DNA of 64,000 nucleotides from Lachnospiraceae bacterium (GTDB lineage Bacteria; Bacillota; Clostridia; Lachnospirales; Lachnospiraceae), in the NCBI GenBank assembly GCA_014804795.1, contig JAAUZC010000010.1:149264-213263 (forward strand). Direction: 5' to 3'. This document shows positions 33,447 to 42,517 of this stretch, in pieces; position 1 is the stretch's first letter; each line of letters opens with the position of its first letter. A program made the position numbers and the translations under genes. A model generated the notes under the pieces. That model ran no database searches. It worked only from the letters and a program-made list of their open reading frames with translations, and had not been told where the DNA came from.

Positions 33447-34242
33447 CTTCACAAAGAAGAATAAAAGAACCGGACAGGTGGACAAAGTCGGGTATTTGGA
33501 TTTGAAAGAAAACGAGGAAAAACAGAGATGCTCTCTCTATTTCTACGGCGACATTGTATCAGCAACATGGCAGTCAATGTGGTATGAGGAGGACAAATGT
33601 CCGCAGGATATAGCTGATTTCCTGCATCAGCTTGATGAATATGAGGACATTGACATTTATTTCAATTCCGGAGGCGGCGATGTGTTCGCAGGACTGGCGA
33701 TCTACAACCAGTTGAGGAGACATGAGGGTCACAAGACTGGATATGTGGACGGACTGGCGGCAAGTATCGCGTCGGTCATCATGTTCGCCTGTGACGAACT
33801 GCATTTCGCATCCGGTGCTCAATGTATGGTTCATAAACCGTCATGTATTTCATGGGGGAATGCAGATGATTTTGAGGAGACCATCAAGCAGTTGAACAAA
33901 TGCGAGGAATCCATTCTCGACATCTACATGGAGCATGTGCAGGACGGTGTCACACGGGAGACAATCAAGTCGCTCGTTGATGCGGAGACGTGGATGAATG
34001 GCAGTGAGGTCGCAGGATATTTCAACATAGAGATTGAGGAGCAGGCAGCAGCGGCGGCGTGTGCATCAGATTTCTATGAGAGATACCGGAATATTCCGGA
34101 AAATCTGCAAAGCAGGCAGACGCAGAACATCGTCGAGGCGGTGATCGCGGCACTGGATGCGCGGAGCAGGGGAGAAAAAGAACAGAGAAACAAGGATATT
34201 TTAAAGGAGTTGCTCGAAGATTTAGACGAGTACGGAATTTAG
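33424..34242 (+). CDS. Head maturation protease, ClpP/S14 type
   Basis: 272 residues. The ClpP-like core shows FNSGGGDVFAGLAIYNQL and the nucleophile region DGLAASIASVIM, with the histidine in CMVHKPSC. It processes the capsid delta domain during prohead maturation. ATG 33424 with GGGAGGTGAGG overlaps the portal gene by 23 bp. A coiled C-terminal extension may act in scaffolding. Confidence 0.92.
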   Translation: MQKVRRFDFTKKNKRTGQVDKVGYLDLKENEEKQRCSLYFYGDIVSATWQSMWYEEDKCPQDIADFLHQLDEYEDIDIYFNSGGGDVFAGLAIYNQLRRHEGHKTGYVDGLAASIASVIMFACDELHFASGAQCMVHKPSCISWGNADDFEETIKQLNKCEESILDIYMEHVQDGVTRETIKSLVDAETWMNGSEVAGYFNIEIEEQAAAAACASDFYERYRNIPENLQSRQTQNIVEAVIAALDARSRGEKEQRNKDILKELLEDLDEYGI

Positions 34243-34256
34243 AGAGGAGATTTGAA

Positions 34257-35492
34257 ATGAATAAAGAATTGCAGAAATTACTCAAAGAGATCAATGACAA
34301 AAAGAATGCAGTCCGTTCCCTTGCGAATGAGGGGAAGATTGAGGAGGCGCAGACCGCAAAGGAGGAACTCGTTAAATTGCAGGATAAATTCAACCTGCTC
34401 ATGGATTTGGACGATGACGAAGGGGATGACATCAAGGACGCGATCAGTTCCGGCAGGGCAAAGGACATCACAGGAGGGGCAGCAGACCCGAAAGCAAAGA
34501 AAAAGAACCTCGTGAAAGCGTTTGTTAATATTGTGAAATGCGGATTTCTCAAGAGAGAGCCGGAGGAGGCAGACGTGACGACGTACAAGAACGCACTGAC
34601 ATCCGATGCAACTCCGAATGAGGAGGGAGAATCGGGAATCGGCGTTGTCGTTCCGGAGGACATCAGAACAGACATCATCGAGTTGAGACGTTCCGAGGAT
34701 AATTTGGAGCAGTATGTCAATGTTGAGCCTGTCACCACAAAGAGCGGTTCGAGGAACATCGAAGTCGATGCGGATGCCGTACCATTTGACAACGTGGACG
34801 AGGAGGCAGATTTCCCCGAAATGGATGAACCGCAGTTCAGAAAGATCAAGTATGAGATCAAGAAAAAGGGCGGCATCTTGAAGATCACCGCAGAACTGTT
34901 TGAGGATGCGGCACAGAACGTCATGGCATACATCAATAAATGGATTGCCAAAAAGACAAAGGCGACCCGTAATGCGATGATTCTCAAGACGATCAACACG
35001 ATGACGGCAGGAAAAGAGGTTGTCATTTCCTCAATCGACAGCCTCAAGGACGTTTTCAATGTGAAACTTGAGCCTGCGATCGCGCTCGGTGCAGTTGTTA
35101 TCACGAATCAGAACGGGTTCAACTATCTCGACAAACTCAAGGACGACGACGGCAAGTATATTTTGCAGCCGAATCCCACACAGCCGACGCAGATGCTTTT
35201 GTTCGGAAAGTATCAGATCATCAAGGTATCAAACAAGGTTATCAAGAGCGAGAGCATCAAAGACACATCGGAAAAGGTGACAGGATACAAGCACCCCGTT
35301 TATATGGGCGATCTGAAAGAGGCGATCACTTTGTTCGACCGCAATGTCATCACGATCGACATGAATGATAAGGGAGCAGGACTGTGGGAGAAAGACATGA
35401 CAGGAATCAAGGTGAGAGACCGTTTTGACGTGCAGCCTGTTGACGAGGCAGCAGTCGTCAAGGGAAACATCACGGAGACAGTGCAGGGATAA
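34257..35492 (+). CDS. Major capsid protein, HK97 fold
   Basis: 411 residues. The first 100 or so form the coiled-coil delta domain (LQKLLKEINDKKNAVRSLANEGK) that the protease removes. The remainder has HK97 features such as GSRNIEVDADAVPFDNVDEEADFPE (the P-domain/E-loop region) and GYKHPVYMGDLKEAITLFDR near the C terminus. It is expected to be the most abundant virion protein. Confidence 0.93.
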   Translation: MNKELQKLLKEINDKKNAVRSLANEGKIEEAQTAKEELVKLQDKFNLLMDLDDDEGDDIKDAISSGRAKDITGGAADPKAKKKNLVKAFVNIVKCGFLKREPEEADVTTYKNALTSDATPNEEGESGIGVVVPEDIRTDIIELRRSEDNLEQYVNVEPVTTKSGSRNIEVDADAVPFDNVDEEADFPEMDEPQFRKIKYEIKKKGGILKITAELFEDAAQNVMAYINKWIAKKTKATRNAMILKTINTMTAGKEVVISSIDSLKDVFNVKLEPAIALGAVVITNQNGFNYLDKLKDDDGKYILQPNPTQPTQMLLFGKYQIIKVSNKVIKSESIKDTSEKVTGYKHPVYMGDLKEAITLFDRNVITIDMNDKGAGLWEKDMTGIKVRDRFDVQPVDEAAVVKGNITETVQG

Positions 35493-35497
35493 AAAAC

Positions 35498-35527
35498 ACA
35501 GGGCAGTCGCCTCAATGACTGCCCTGT
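35498..35527 (+). terminator. Hairpin after the capsid gene, no T tract
   Basis: An 11-bp stem (35498-35508 with 35517-35527) with an 8-nt loop. Without a T run it probably protects capsid mRNA or partly attenuates, lowering expression of the joining genes relative to capsid. Confidence 0.65.
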
Positions 35528-35546
35528 CGGAAAGCAGGTGGACACG

Positions 35547-35852
35547 ATGACGGACGAGGAAAGACAGGAGCAGAGAACAAAGCTGATTGAAGAATGCAAA
35601 AAATATAATCATATCGACTATGACGACGACGAGGACATCATTGAATTGATGTTTGATGTAGCAGTTGAGGAGATGACGGAATTGATTCCGGATTTCAGCA
35701 TGGAGACGCTCACACATCGTCAACACCTGCTCATTCTGATATATGTGAAAGACCTTTATGACAACCGCGAGAAGTACGGGAAAGAGGAGAAAAGATTGCA
35801 GGCAGCAGTCTCCTCGATGTTGCTCAAGGAAATGTATGGAGGGGGAAAATGA
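35547..35852 (+). CDS. Head-tail connector, gp6-like
   Basis: 101 residues, helical and acidic (DYDDDEDIIELMFDVAVEEM, then YVKDLYDNREKYG), typical of HK97 gp6-type adaptors that sit under the portal. ATG 35547 is preferred to the GTG 9 bases earlier. Confidence 0.8.
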   Translation: MTDEERQEQRTKLIEECKKYNHIDYDDDEDIIELMFDVAVEEMTELIPDFSMETLTHRQHLLILIYVKDLYDNREKYGKEEKRLQAAVSSMLLKEMYGGGK

Positions 35853-36163
35853 CCGGAAGAATCACTATCATGAGAGACACCTCGGAGGTGGTAGATGGCA
35901 GGAATGAAACAAAATCAGAGGAGTATTTCAAATGTTGGTGTGATGTTTCCGATCTGCTCTCAACGGAAAAATATGCAGCGTTGCAGCAGTCACTTGAAGA
36001 AACGGCGGTTTTTAAGGTGAGGCGATGCGCGAAAACGGATGCGATGCGGATGCACCTCAAAGAGTTCTCTGTTATTTACAAAGGGGATTCGTTTGACATT
36101 TACGCGATGACACCTGTTGAAAACTCAACTCGGTATCTGCTCAAGTGCAATCGGGTCTCGTGA
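35849..36163 (+). CDS. Head-tail joining protein (stopper-like)
   Basis: 104 residues, a small beta-barrel-like protein (TIMRDTSEVVDGRNETKSEEYFKCWCDV and ...FSVIYKGDSFDIYAM). It starts in an ATGA overlap with the connector gene. It closes the head after packaging. Confidence 0.8.
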   Translation: MTGRITIMRDTSEVVDGRNETKSEEYFKCWCDVSDLLSTEKYAALQQSLEETAVFKVRRCAKTDAMRMHLKEFSVIYKGDSFDIYAMTPVENSTRYLLKCNRVS

Positions 36164-36195
36164 GGTGTCAGAATATGACACAAGGGCGGTGAAAT

Positions 36196-36645
36196 ATGCG
36201 GATTGAGATGGAATTTCAAGGACTGGATGAACTTGTCAAGGCGTTGGAGAGATGCGCGACAGAGAAAGAAATACAAACTCTGAATAAAAACATTGTTACA
36301 CAGGCGCAGCCGTTGATTAAGGCAGAAATGTCGAAAGAAATGCCGAAATCGAGGAATCAAGAACTCTCTGGACGGGGATTCGGTTCAAAGTCACATCCAT
36401 CCGGACACGCGGCGAATGCAGTGCCGATCGAAAGGGTCAAAGCGCGAGGAACACGAGCGGAGGCAGATGTCGGATGGACGAAATCAGACAATAGTGAGCA
36501 TTTTTATGTAAAATTCATAAATTGGGGAACTGTTGACAGACCTCCGCAGGAGTTCATCTATAAAGCAGGACGCGCCGCAGAGGGAGAGATTCAGAGCATA
36601 GCAGAAAAAGAGTATCAAAATTTTTTAGATAGGACGGTGGGGTGA
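36196..36645 (+). CDS. HK97 gp10-like tail-completion protein
   Basis: 149 residues with the gp10 pattern: FQGLDELVKALERC, many helices, and the late VKFINWGTVDRPPQEFIYKAG motif. It sits at the head-tail interface. Confidence 0.82.
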   Translation: MRIEMEFQGLDELVKALERCATEKEIQTLNKNIVTQAQPLIKAEMSKEMPKSRNQELSGRGFGSKSHPSGHAANAVPIERVKARGTRAEADVGWTKSDNSEHFYVKFINWGTVDRPPQEFIYKAGRAAEGEIQSIAEKEYQNFLDRTVG

Positions 36646-36649
36646 TTCG

Positions 36650-37006
36650 ATGGCAGACATCATCAAAGACGCATCCGACGCATTGAAAGAGGTGTCTGAT
36701 TCCGGAATACAAGTCGTGCAGGGGTGGTATAGAAAAGACATCAAAAAGACACATGTGACCTTGTGGGATTTGGGAGAAACAGAGGGAGACTATTCGGATG
36801 ACGATGCCGAGGGAACGGAGCAGGCGGTGCAGGTGACGATCTTCTCAAAAAAAGACGAGGTTGCACTTGCAGAGAAAATAAAGGAATTGATGAAACAACA
36901 TGGATTTCTTTACGAGGCGAGGAATACAGACGATTCAGAGCCTCAAAACGGGATTTACATGAAAGCACAGAGATTCAACAAGTTTTATGAAGAAATGGAG
37001 GAATAA
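36650..37006 (+). CDS. Tail terminator-like protein
   Basis: 118 residues, alpha/beta (IQVVQGWYRKDIKKTHVTLWDL, then VQVTIFSKKDEVALAEKIKELM). The size and position before the major tail protein fit a gpU-like tail terminator, which caps the tail tube. Assignment is mostly by position. Confidence 0.65.
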   Translation: MADIIKDASDALKEVSDSGIQVVQGWYRKDIKKTHVTLWDLGETEGDYSDDDAEGTEQAVQVTIFSKKDEVALAEKIKELMKQHGFLYEARNTDDSEPQNGIYMKAQRFNKFYEEMEE

Positions 37007-37008
37007 AA

Positions 37009-37635
37009 ATGGGAAATGCAGCAAATGCAGATGTTGAAACAATCGTGAGGAGCAGATATTGCGGATTGCGTGATATTTATGTTGCGAAACTGTTGCAGAA
37101 CACACAGACAGCGTATGCGGCAGACGTTCCGGTCAAACTGGCAAGGGCGATCAATGCAAAGATTTCGGATAAATGGTCGAGTGAAAAAGTCTATTCCGAT
37201 GACGGAACGGAGGACACGATCACGTCATACGAGGGAACGGAGGTTGAGATTGAGATTTCCACGCTTGCGCCGCAGGACAGAGCACTCTTGTTCGGTCAGT
37301 TATATGACAATGGATTCCTTGTCAAGAGCAGAAACGACCTTGCGCCGGAACTGGCACTCGGATTCCGGACAAAGCGCAGGAATGGAAAATATGAATTTAC
37401 GTGGTTATACTGCGGAAAGTTCGGACAGGGCGTTGATGATGAATTTGAAACGCAGGCAGAAAAGGTCGCGGTCAAGAGCAACACCATCAAAGGCGATTTC
37501 TATGATCGTCAGAAAGATGGACAGTATCAGATTGTTGTCGACGAGGGGAATCTGTTAGAGGCGCACGAGGACGCAAAGGCAGCGATCGAGGACTGGTTCG
37601 GCAAGGTGCAGGAAAAAGAGCAGGCAGCAGGATAA
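37009..37635 (+). CDS. Major tail protein
   Basis: 208 residues, phi13-type tail-tube protein with a beta-rich core (YCGLRDIYVAKLLQNTQ..., EVEIEISTLAPQDRALLFGQLYD, and WLYCGKFGQGVDDEFETQ). It polymerises to form the tail tube. Followed by the tail assembly chaperones, as expected. Confidence 0.88.
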   Translation: MGNAANADVETIVRSRYCGLRDIYVAKLLQNTQTAYAADVPVKLARAINAKISDKWSSEKVYSDDGTEDTITSYEGTEVEIEISTLAPQDRALLFGQLYDNGFLVKSRNDLAPELALGFRTKRRNGKYEFTWLYCGKFGQGVDDEFETQAEKVAVKSNTIKGDFYDRQKDGQYQIVVDEGNLLEAHEDAKAAIEDWFGKVQEKEQAAG

Positions 37636-37664
37636 TAAAAAAGAGATGACAGGAGGGAAAGAAC

Positions 37665-37991
37665 ATGGCACAACACAGAATCACAATAAATCATAAAGAG
37701 TACACGATGCCGAAAGTCAGCGCGGACGACTATATGGACTATTTGGACGCATCCGAGACGATCAACGGCTCGACAAATGCAGGATATAAGAGAGAGCACA
37801 TTCAGTTGATGTGTGAGTGGATTGTCCGTCTGTATGACAACCAGTTCACGATCGAGGAACTGAAAGACAGAGAAAAGGGTCTTTCAGCAGATGAAATCAT
37901 TACTGAATTTATGATGGTCGACATGGACATCGCCGGAAAGATTCAGAAGAAAATGGAGGACATTCAGAAAAATTTTACCGTCATCAAGTGA
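37665..37991 (+). CDS. Tail assembly chaperone G
   Basis: 108 residues, the first of the two tail chaperone frames, helical and acidic at the C terminus. The gene ends over a canonical slippery heptamer (37970-37976), and the next ORF is in the -1 frame with no ribosome-binding site. A G-T fusion made by frameshifting is therefore predicted, as in many long-tailed phages. These chaperones coat the tape measure during tail assembly and are absent from virions. Confidence 0.82.
   Translation: MAQHRITINHKEYTMPKVSADDYMDYLDASETINGSTNAGYKREHIQLMCEWIVRLYDNQFTIEELKDREKGLSADEIITEFMMVDMDIAGKIQKKMEDIQKNFTVIK
37970..37976 (+). other. Programmed -1 ribosomal frameshift site A AAT TTT
   Basis: The heptamer fits X-XXY-YYZ in the zero frame (codons AAT at 37971 and TTT at 37974). 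After a one-base slip, reading continues TAC CGT CAT CAA GTG ATG straight into the downstream ORF without a stop. The downstream ORF lies exactly in the -1 frame. Confidence 0.72.
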
Positions 37992-38509
37992 TGCCGGAAA
38001 TATACATCGCCTGCGGTGAGGATAGATATTTCGTGAACCATATCACGGTCGGACAATATCGGCAGTATGCGGAACTCATGAAAAAGAACGGAGGCGAAAG
38101 ACTGTCGGATGCGATGTTTTTCAACCAAAAGATCGCACAGGAAATATTCGGCAGCAGGATGTCACTTGAGGAGTTAGGTGAAACGGATGCCGTCGAGGTA
38201 CTGACGGCAGCGAAAACAATTCACTTTGTGATGCAGGATGTCATCACCCCGAAATTTTTGGAGTTGATGGATGACGAACCTGTGGAGCAGGAAAAGTCGG
38301 CGTTTGATGACTATGACCGCGAAAACGGTTATGACGAGTTAGAACAGCAGAGAAGTATGTGGGATATATGCTCGGATAACGTCGACCGAGTGATTCAGAT
38401 AGCAATAAAATTATTAAATAATTCATACAGTCAATGCCTTGAGACTGACATCGTGGCGTTGCTTGATTACTTGAAATTTGCAATCAAGACGGTAAACGAG
38501 AAACAGTAG
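37991..38509 (+). CDS. Tail assembly chaperone T (frameshift partner)
   Basis: About 172 residues, helical. There is no Shine-Dalgarno sequence before ATG 37991, so it is probably made mainly as the C-terminal part of the frameshift product. Position directly before the tape measure gene supports this. Internal initiation at the ATG cannot be excluded. Confidence 0.78.
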   Translation: MPEIYIACGEDRYFVNHITVGQYRQYAELMKKNGGERLSDAMFFNQKIAQEIFGSRMSLEELGETDAVEVLTAAKTIHFVMQDVITPKFLELMDDEPVEQEKSAFDDYDRENGYDELEQQRSMWDICSDNVDRVIQIAIKLLNNSYSQCLETDIVALLDYLKFAIKTVNEKQ

Positions 38510-38525
38510 GAGAGGAGGGAACTGA

Positions 38526-41500
38526 ATGGCTTATGTGAGCGTGAAAGCGTCGGCAGATGCGAACTCGTATCAAAAGACGATGAAAGCGATGGCTCAAGAG
38601 GCGAAAGCACTGGCGAGCCAATGGACAGCGACGCAGGCGAAAGCAAAGGCATTCGGCTCTCAAACCGACATCCTCAAGGCGAAAGCCGGAGCGTTATCAG
38701 ATAAGATAAAGCTGCAAAAAGAGATCGTAAAGACGACAGGCGATCAATACGGAAAACTTTCCACAAAACTGTCGGAGCAGAAAACCAAACATGCCGAACT
38801 GAAATCGAAAGTCGATGAAACGCGGAAAGCCTACGAAAACTCTGCAAAGGCGACGGGGGAAGATTCAGAGGAGACAAAGAAACTCAAGGAGGAACTGACA
38901 AAACTTGAGGCAGAGTTGAGGACGAGTGAAAACTCGATCAATCAGACGGAAAATGCCCTCAACAAGCAGGCAGTCGCGGCAAATAATGCAGAGGCGAAAC
39001 TCTCCGAGATGGAGGGCGAACTCGAACAGGTCAACAGGGAATTAAAAGATCATAAACTCGATGCCTTTGCGAATGGATGCGACAAGGCAGGTCAGAAACT
39101 TGAGGCGTTCGGTCAAAAGATGATGGTCGTGTCGGCAGGAATCGCGGCATTTGCGACGGGTGCTGCAAAGATGGCAGTTGATTTCGAGGATTCCATTGCC
39201 AAAGTCTCCACGATTATGGACACCGGAGTGATGTCTGTCGGGGAGATGGAGGATGCCATCGTCGACCTGTCAAATGAGACAGGGATTGCAGCAGGAGAAA
39301 TTGCTGACAATGTTTATAATGCCATCAGTGCCGGACAAAAGACCGGAGATGCAGTCAATTTCGTCCGGCAGTCCACAAAACTGGCGACGGCAGGTTTCGC
39401 AGAATCCGGAGACACGCTCGACCTGCTGACGACGATTCTGAATGCGTATGGATTAGAGGCAGAACAGGTCACAAACGTCTCGGATATGCTCATTCAGACG
39501 CAGAACCTCGGCAAGACGACCGTTGCAGAGTTATCCTCTGCAATGGGTAAAGTTATCCCGACAGCGAATGCGAACAAAGTGGCACTCGACCAGTTATGCG
39601 CCGGATATGCGATCATGACAGCGAACGGCGTGGCGACGGCAGAATCCACGACATACATGAACTCGATGCTCAACGAGTTAGGAAAAACGGGCAGCACGAC
39701 GGACGTGATTCTCCGAGAGAAAACCGGAAAATCATTCAGCGAGTTGATGGCGAGCGGTTCGAGCCTCGCGGATGTACTTGCAATAGTTGACGGCGCAGCA
39801 AAAGAGCAAAATCTCACGATGGCAGACATGTTCTCCTCGTCAGAGGCAGCGAAAGCAGGTCTCATTTTGTTGGGAGACAGCGCAGACAATTTCAATAGTA
39901 CACTCGGACAGATGCGAGAATCGACCGGAGCAACCGACACAGCGTTCGACAAGATGAAAACAACATCGTATAACATCAAGTTGACGCTCAATGAGTTGAA
40001 AAACACGGTGATGCAGTTCGGTCAAACGATACTGACATCGGCAACTCCGATCATCGAGGGATTTTCTGAAAAAGTCGGGGCATTGTGCGAATGGTTCGGA
40101 AATCTGAATGAGGGGCAGCAGCAGACGATCATCAAGGTGGGTATGTTTGCGGCAGCGGTTGCACCTGCATCCATTGCGGTCGGCAAGTTAGGACAGGGGA
40201 TAAAGACGGCAGTCAATACATACAAGAGTATGCGCGACATTGTCGGAAAAGTCATCACGAAGTTAGCAGGAAAGACAGCGGCAACAACAGCAGATGCGGC
40301 GGCAGATGCAGCATCAGCGACAGCGTCGGCGGCGAGCACAGCAGCGACAGGAGCACAGGCAGCAGCACAGGGAACACTGACAGCGGCGACGGCAGCATCA
40401 ACAACAGGAATCAGAGCATTCACGGCGGCATTGTTGAGCAATCCGATCACATGGGTGGTTTTGGCGGTTGCAGGACTTGTCGCAGGATTTATCGCTTTAT
40501 ATAAAAACTCCGAGACATTCCGGAACGCAGTCAATAAACTGTGGGCGACCATCAAAGCAGCATTCGGGAAGATTGCAGAGGTCGTCTCGAACGTATTCGG
40601 AAAAGTAAAAGAAGTTATCGGGAACGCGATGACGGCAGCAAGAGAAGTCGTCACCGAGAGATTAAATAATATCAAAGCAGCCTATGAGGAGAACGGGGGA
40701 GGGATAAAGGGAGTAGTCGCCGGAGCATGGGAGGGAATCAAAGGACATTTTACCGCAGGATTCTCGTTCGTGGATAAGCTGACCGGAGGCAAACTCACGG
40801 AAATAAAAAATAAATTCCTTGAATCGGATTTCGGGCAGGCAACACAGAAAGCATTCGGAACGGTCAAGGAAGTCGCCGGAACGGTGCTCGGAGCAGCAAA
40901 AGAGACCGTTGTCGAAAGATTAAACAGCATTAAAGCAGCCTATGAGGAGAACGGGGGAGGAATAAAGGGAGTAGTCGCCGGAGCATGGGAGGGAATCAAA
41001 GGATATTATACCGCAGGATTCTCATTCGTGGATAAGCTGACCGGAGGCAAACTCACAGCAATAAAGGAAAAGTTTTCGGGCAAATTGGGAGAGATCAAGG
41101 CAGCAGTCATCGAAAAACTGACAGCAGTCAAAGGCGCATTCTCCAATGTGTTCGCAAAATGCAGCGAGGTCGTCTCGAATGTATTCAACACAATAAAGAA
41201 TGTCATCACAGTGGCATTCATGACGATTCGAGAGATTTTCAAAGCGGCAGTGACAATCATCACGCTACCATTCCGGTTAATTTGGGAGAATTGCAAAGGG
41301 ATTGTCATTGAGATATGGGATGCCATCAAGGAAAAGGTTCAGACGGCGATTGAGACGGTACATTCAGTTATTTCGTCGGTTATGGCGGCAATCAAAAAGG
41401 TCATCAGTTCGGTATGGGATGCCATCAAGAACAAAATAAATTCTGTGCTTGAGGGATTGAAAACCATTATCATGACGATTTTTGATTTCTTCCTTGCAAG

Positions 41501-42509
41501 AATAGAGTTCATCTTGAGCGGAATCCTGTCGGTAATCACGACGGTATGGACAACGATCAAGACCAACGTGACAAAGATTCTGAATGCGATTCGAGATGTC
41601 ATCAATTTAGTATGGGAGACCATAAAGACGAATGTCACGATCGCAGTCAATGCGATAAAGGCAGTAGTCACAACCGTATGGAACGCCATCAAAACAGCAG
41701 TCACGACGGCAGTCAATGCGATAAAGACAGTAGTCACGACGGCGTGGAATGCAATCAAGAGCACAGTGCAGACCATAATGTCGGCAATTCAGACGACCAT
41801 CACGACGATATGGAATGCAATCCGGTCGACGGTCGTGTCGGTGGTGAATGCAATTCAGAGCACCGTGAGCAGCGTTTTCAATGCCCTAAAGAACACCGTC
41901 ACCTCGATATGGAACGGAATCAAGTCCGCGATCGAAACGGCAATCAATGCGGCGAGGAATGCAGTGTCAACGGCGGTGAATGCAATTCAGAGCACTGTGA
42001 GCAGCGTTTTCAATGCCCTAAAGAACACCGTCGCCTCAATATGGAACGGAATCAAGTCCGCGATCGAAACACCGATCAATGCGGCAAAAACGGCAGTACA
42101 GAACGCAATAAATGCAATGAAAAACGCATTCAATTTCGAGTGGTCGCTGCCTAAATTGAAATTGCCACATTTCAGCATCTCCGGCAGTTTCAGCTTGAAT
42201 CCTCCGTCTGTACCTAGTTTTTCAGTGGATTGGTACAAAACGGGCGGTATTATGATGAATCCGACGCTTTTCGGGTTCAATGGTAACAGGGCGATGGTAG
42301 GAGGCGAGGCAGGAGCGGAGGCGATTCTCCCTCTTGAGCAGTTCTACACAAGACTGAACCGGATGCTCGACAGCAAATTGCAGGCGATCAATAACATGAC
42401 AAAGGTCTATGTTGATAACAAGGTATTCCTTGACGGAGACGAGATCGCAAGCAGGACGGAGACAAGGGTCAGCGATAAAATGGCAGATAACTATAAAAAG
42501 AGGAGGTAA
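38526..42509 (+). CDS. Tape measure protein
   Basis: 1327 residues. An N-terminal coiled coil (about 1-180) is followed by the conserved phage_tail_TMP core (GCDKAGQKLEAFGQKMMVVSAGIAAF to about 480) and an Ala/Thr-rich hydrophobic stretch (about 590-660). A long Trp/Phe-phased helical repeat region (WNAIKTAVTTAVNAIKTVVTTAW) follows, then a beta-rich C terminus with GGEAGAEAILPLEQF. It sets tail length. At about 1.5 angstrom per residue the tail would be near 200 nm. It contains two internal duplications, listed separately. Confidence 0.95.
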   Translation: MAYVSVKASADANSYQKTMKAMAQEAKALASQWTATQAKAKAFGSQTDILKAKAGALSDKIKLQKEIVKTTGDQYGKLSTKLSEQKTKHAELKSKVDETRKAYENSAKATGEDSEETKKLKEELTKLEAELRTSENSINQTENALNKQAVAANNAEAKLSEMEGELEQVNRELKDHKLDAFANGCDKAGQKLEAFGQKMMVVSAGIAAFATGAAKMAVDFEDSIAKVSTIMDTGVMSVGEMEDAIVDLSNETGIAAGEIADNVYNAISAGQKTGDAVNFVRQSTKLATAGFAESGDTLDLLTTILNAYGLEAEQVTNVSDMLIQTQNLGKTTVAELSSAMGKVIPTANANKVALDQLCAGYAIMTANGVATAESTTYMNSMLNELGKTGSTTDVILREKTGKSFSELMASGSSLADVLAIVDGAAKEQNLTMADMFSSSEAAKAGLILLGDSADNFNSTLGQMRESTGATDTAFDKMKTTSYNIKLTLNELKNTVMQFGQTILTSATPIIEGFSEKVGALCEWFGNLNEGQQQTIIKVGMFAAAVAPASIAVGKLGQGIKTAVNTYKSMRDIVGKVITKLAGKTAATTADAAADAASATASAASTAATGAQAAAQGTLTAATAASTTGIRAFTAALLSNPITWVVLAVAGLVAGFIALYKNSETFRNAVNKLWATIKAAFGKIAEVVSNVFGKVKEVIGNAMTAAREVVTERLNNIKAAYEENGGGIKGVVAGAWEGIKGHFTAGFSFVDKLTGGKLTEIKNKFLESDFGQATQKAFGTVKEVAGTVLGAAKETVVERLNSIKAAYEENGGGIKGVVAGAWEGIKGYYTAGFSFVDKLTGGKLTAIKEKFSGKLGEIKAAVIEKLTAVKGAFSNVFAKCSEVVSNVFNTIKNVITVAFMTIREIFKAAVTIITLPFRLIWENCKGIVIEIWDAIKEKVQTAIETVHSVISSVMAAIKKVISSVWDAIKNKINSVLEGLKTIIMTIFDFFLARIEFILSGILSVITTVWTTIKTNVTKILNAIRDVINLVWETIKTNVTIAVNAIKAVVTTVWNAIKTAVTTAVNAIKTVVTTAWNAIKSTVQTIMSAIQTTITTIWNAIRSTVVSVVNAIQSTVSSVFNALKNTVTSIWNGIKSAIETAINAARNAVSTAVNAIQSTVSSVFNALKNTVASIWNGIKSAIETPINAAKTAVQNAINAMKNAFNFEWSLPKLKLPHFSISGSFSLNPPSVPSFSVDWYKTGGIMMNPTLFGFNGNRAMVGGEAGAEAILPLEQFYTRLNRMLDSKLQAINNMTKVYVDNKVFLDGDEIASRTETRVSDKMADNYKKRR
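40674..41056 (+). repeat. Internal 125-bp duplication in the tape measure gene
   Basis: 40674-40798 and 40932-41056 are almost identical, 258 bp apart and in frame. Each encodes an EENGGGIKGVVAGAWEGIKG segment followed by FSFVDKLTGGKL. Recombination between copies would change tail length by 86 residues. Confidence 0.85.
41843..42085 (+). repeat. Second in-frame duplication in the tape measure gene
   Basis: About 111 bp beginning at 41843 recurs at 41975 with a period of 132 bp (44 residues), with a few silent or conservative changes. It lies within the helical W-N-A/G-I-K repeat region. Confidence 0.8.
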
Positions 42510-42517
42510 GAAAGCAG

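Noticed and set aside
39494-41776. Several hydrophobic minus-strand frames opposite the tape measure gene
   Set aside because: They mirror the Ala/Thr/Ile repeats of the tape measure codons and have no start signals.
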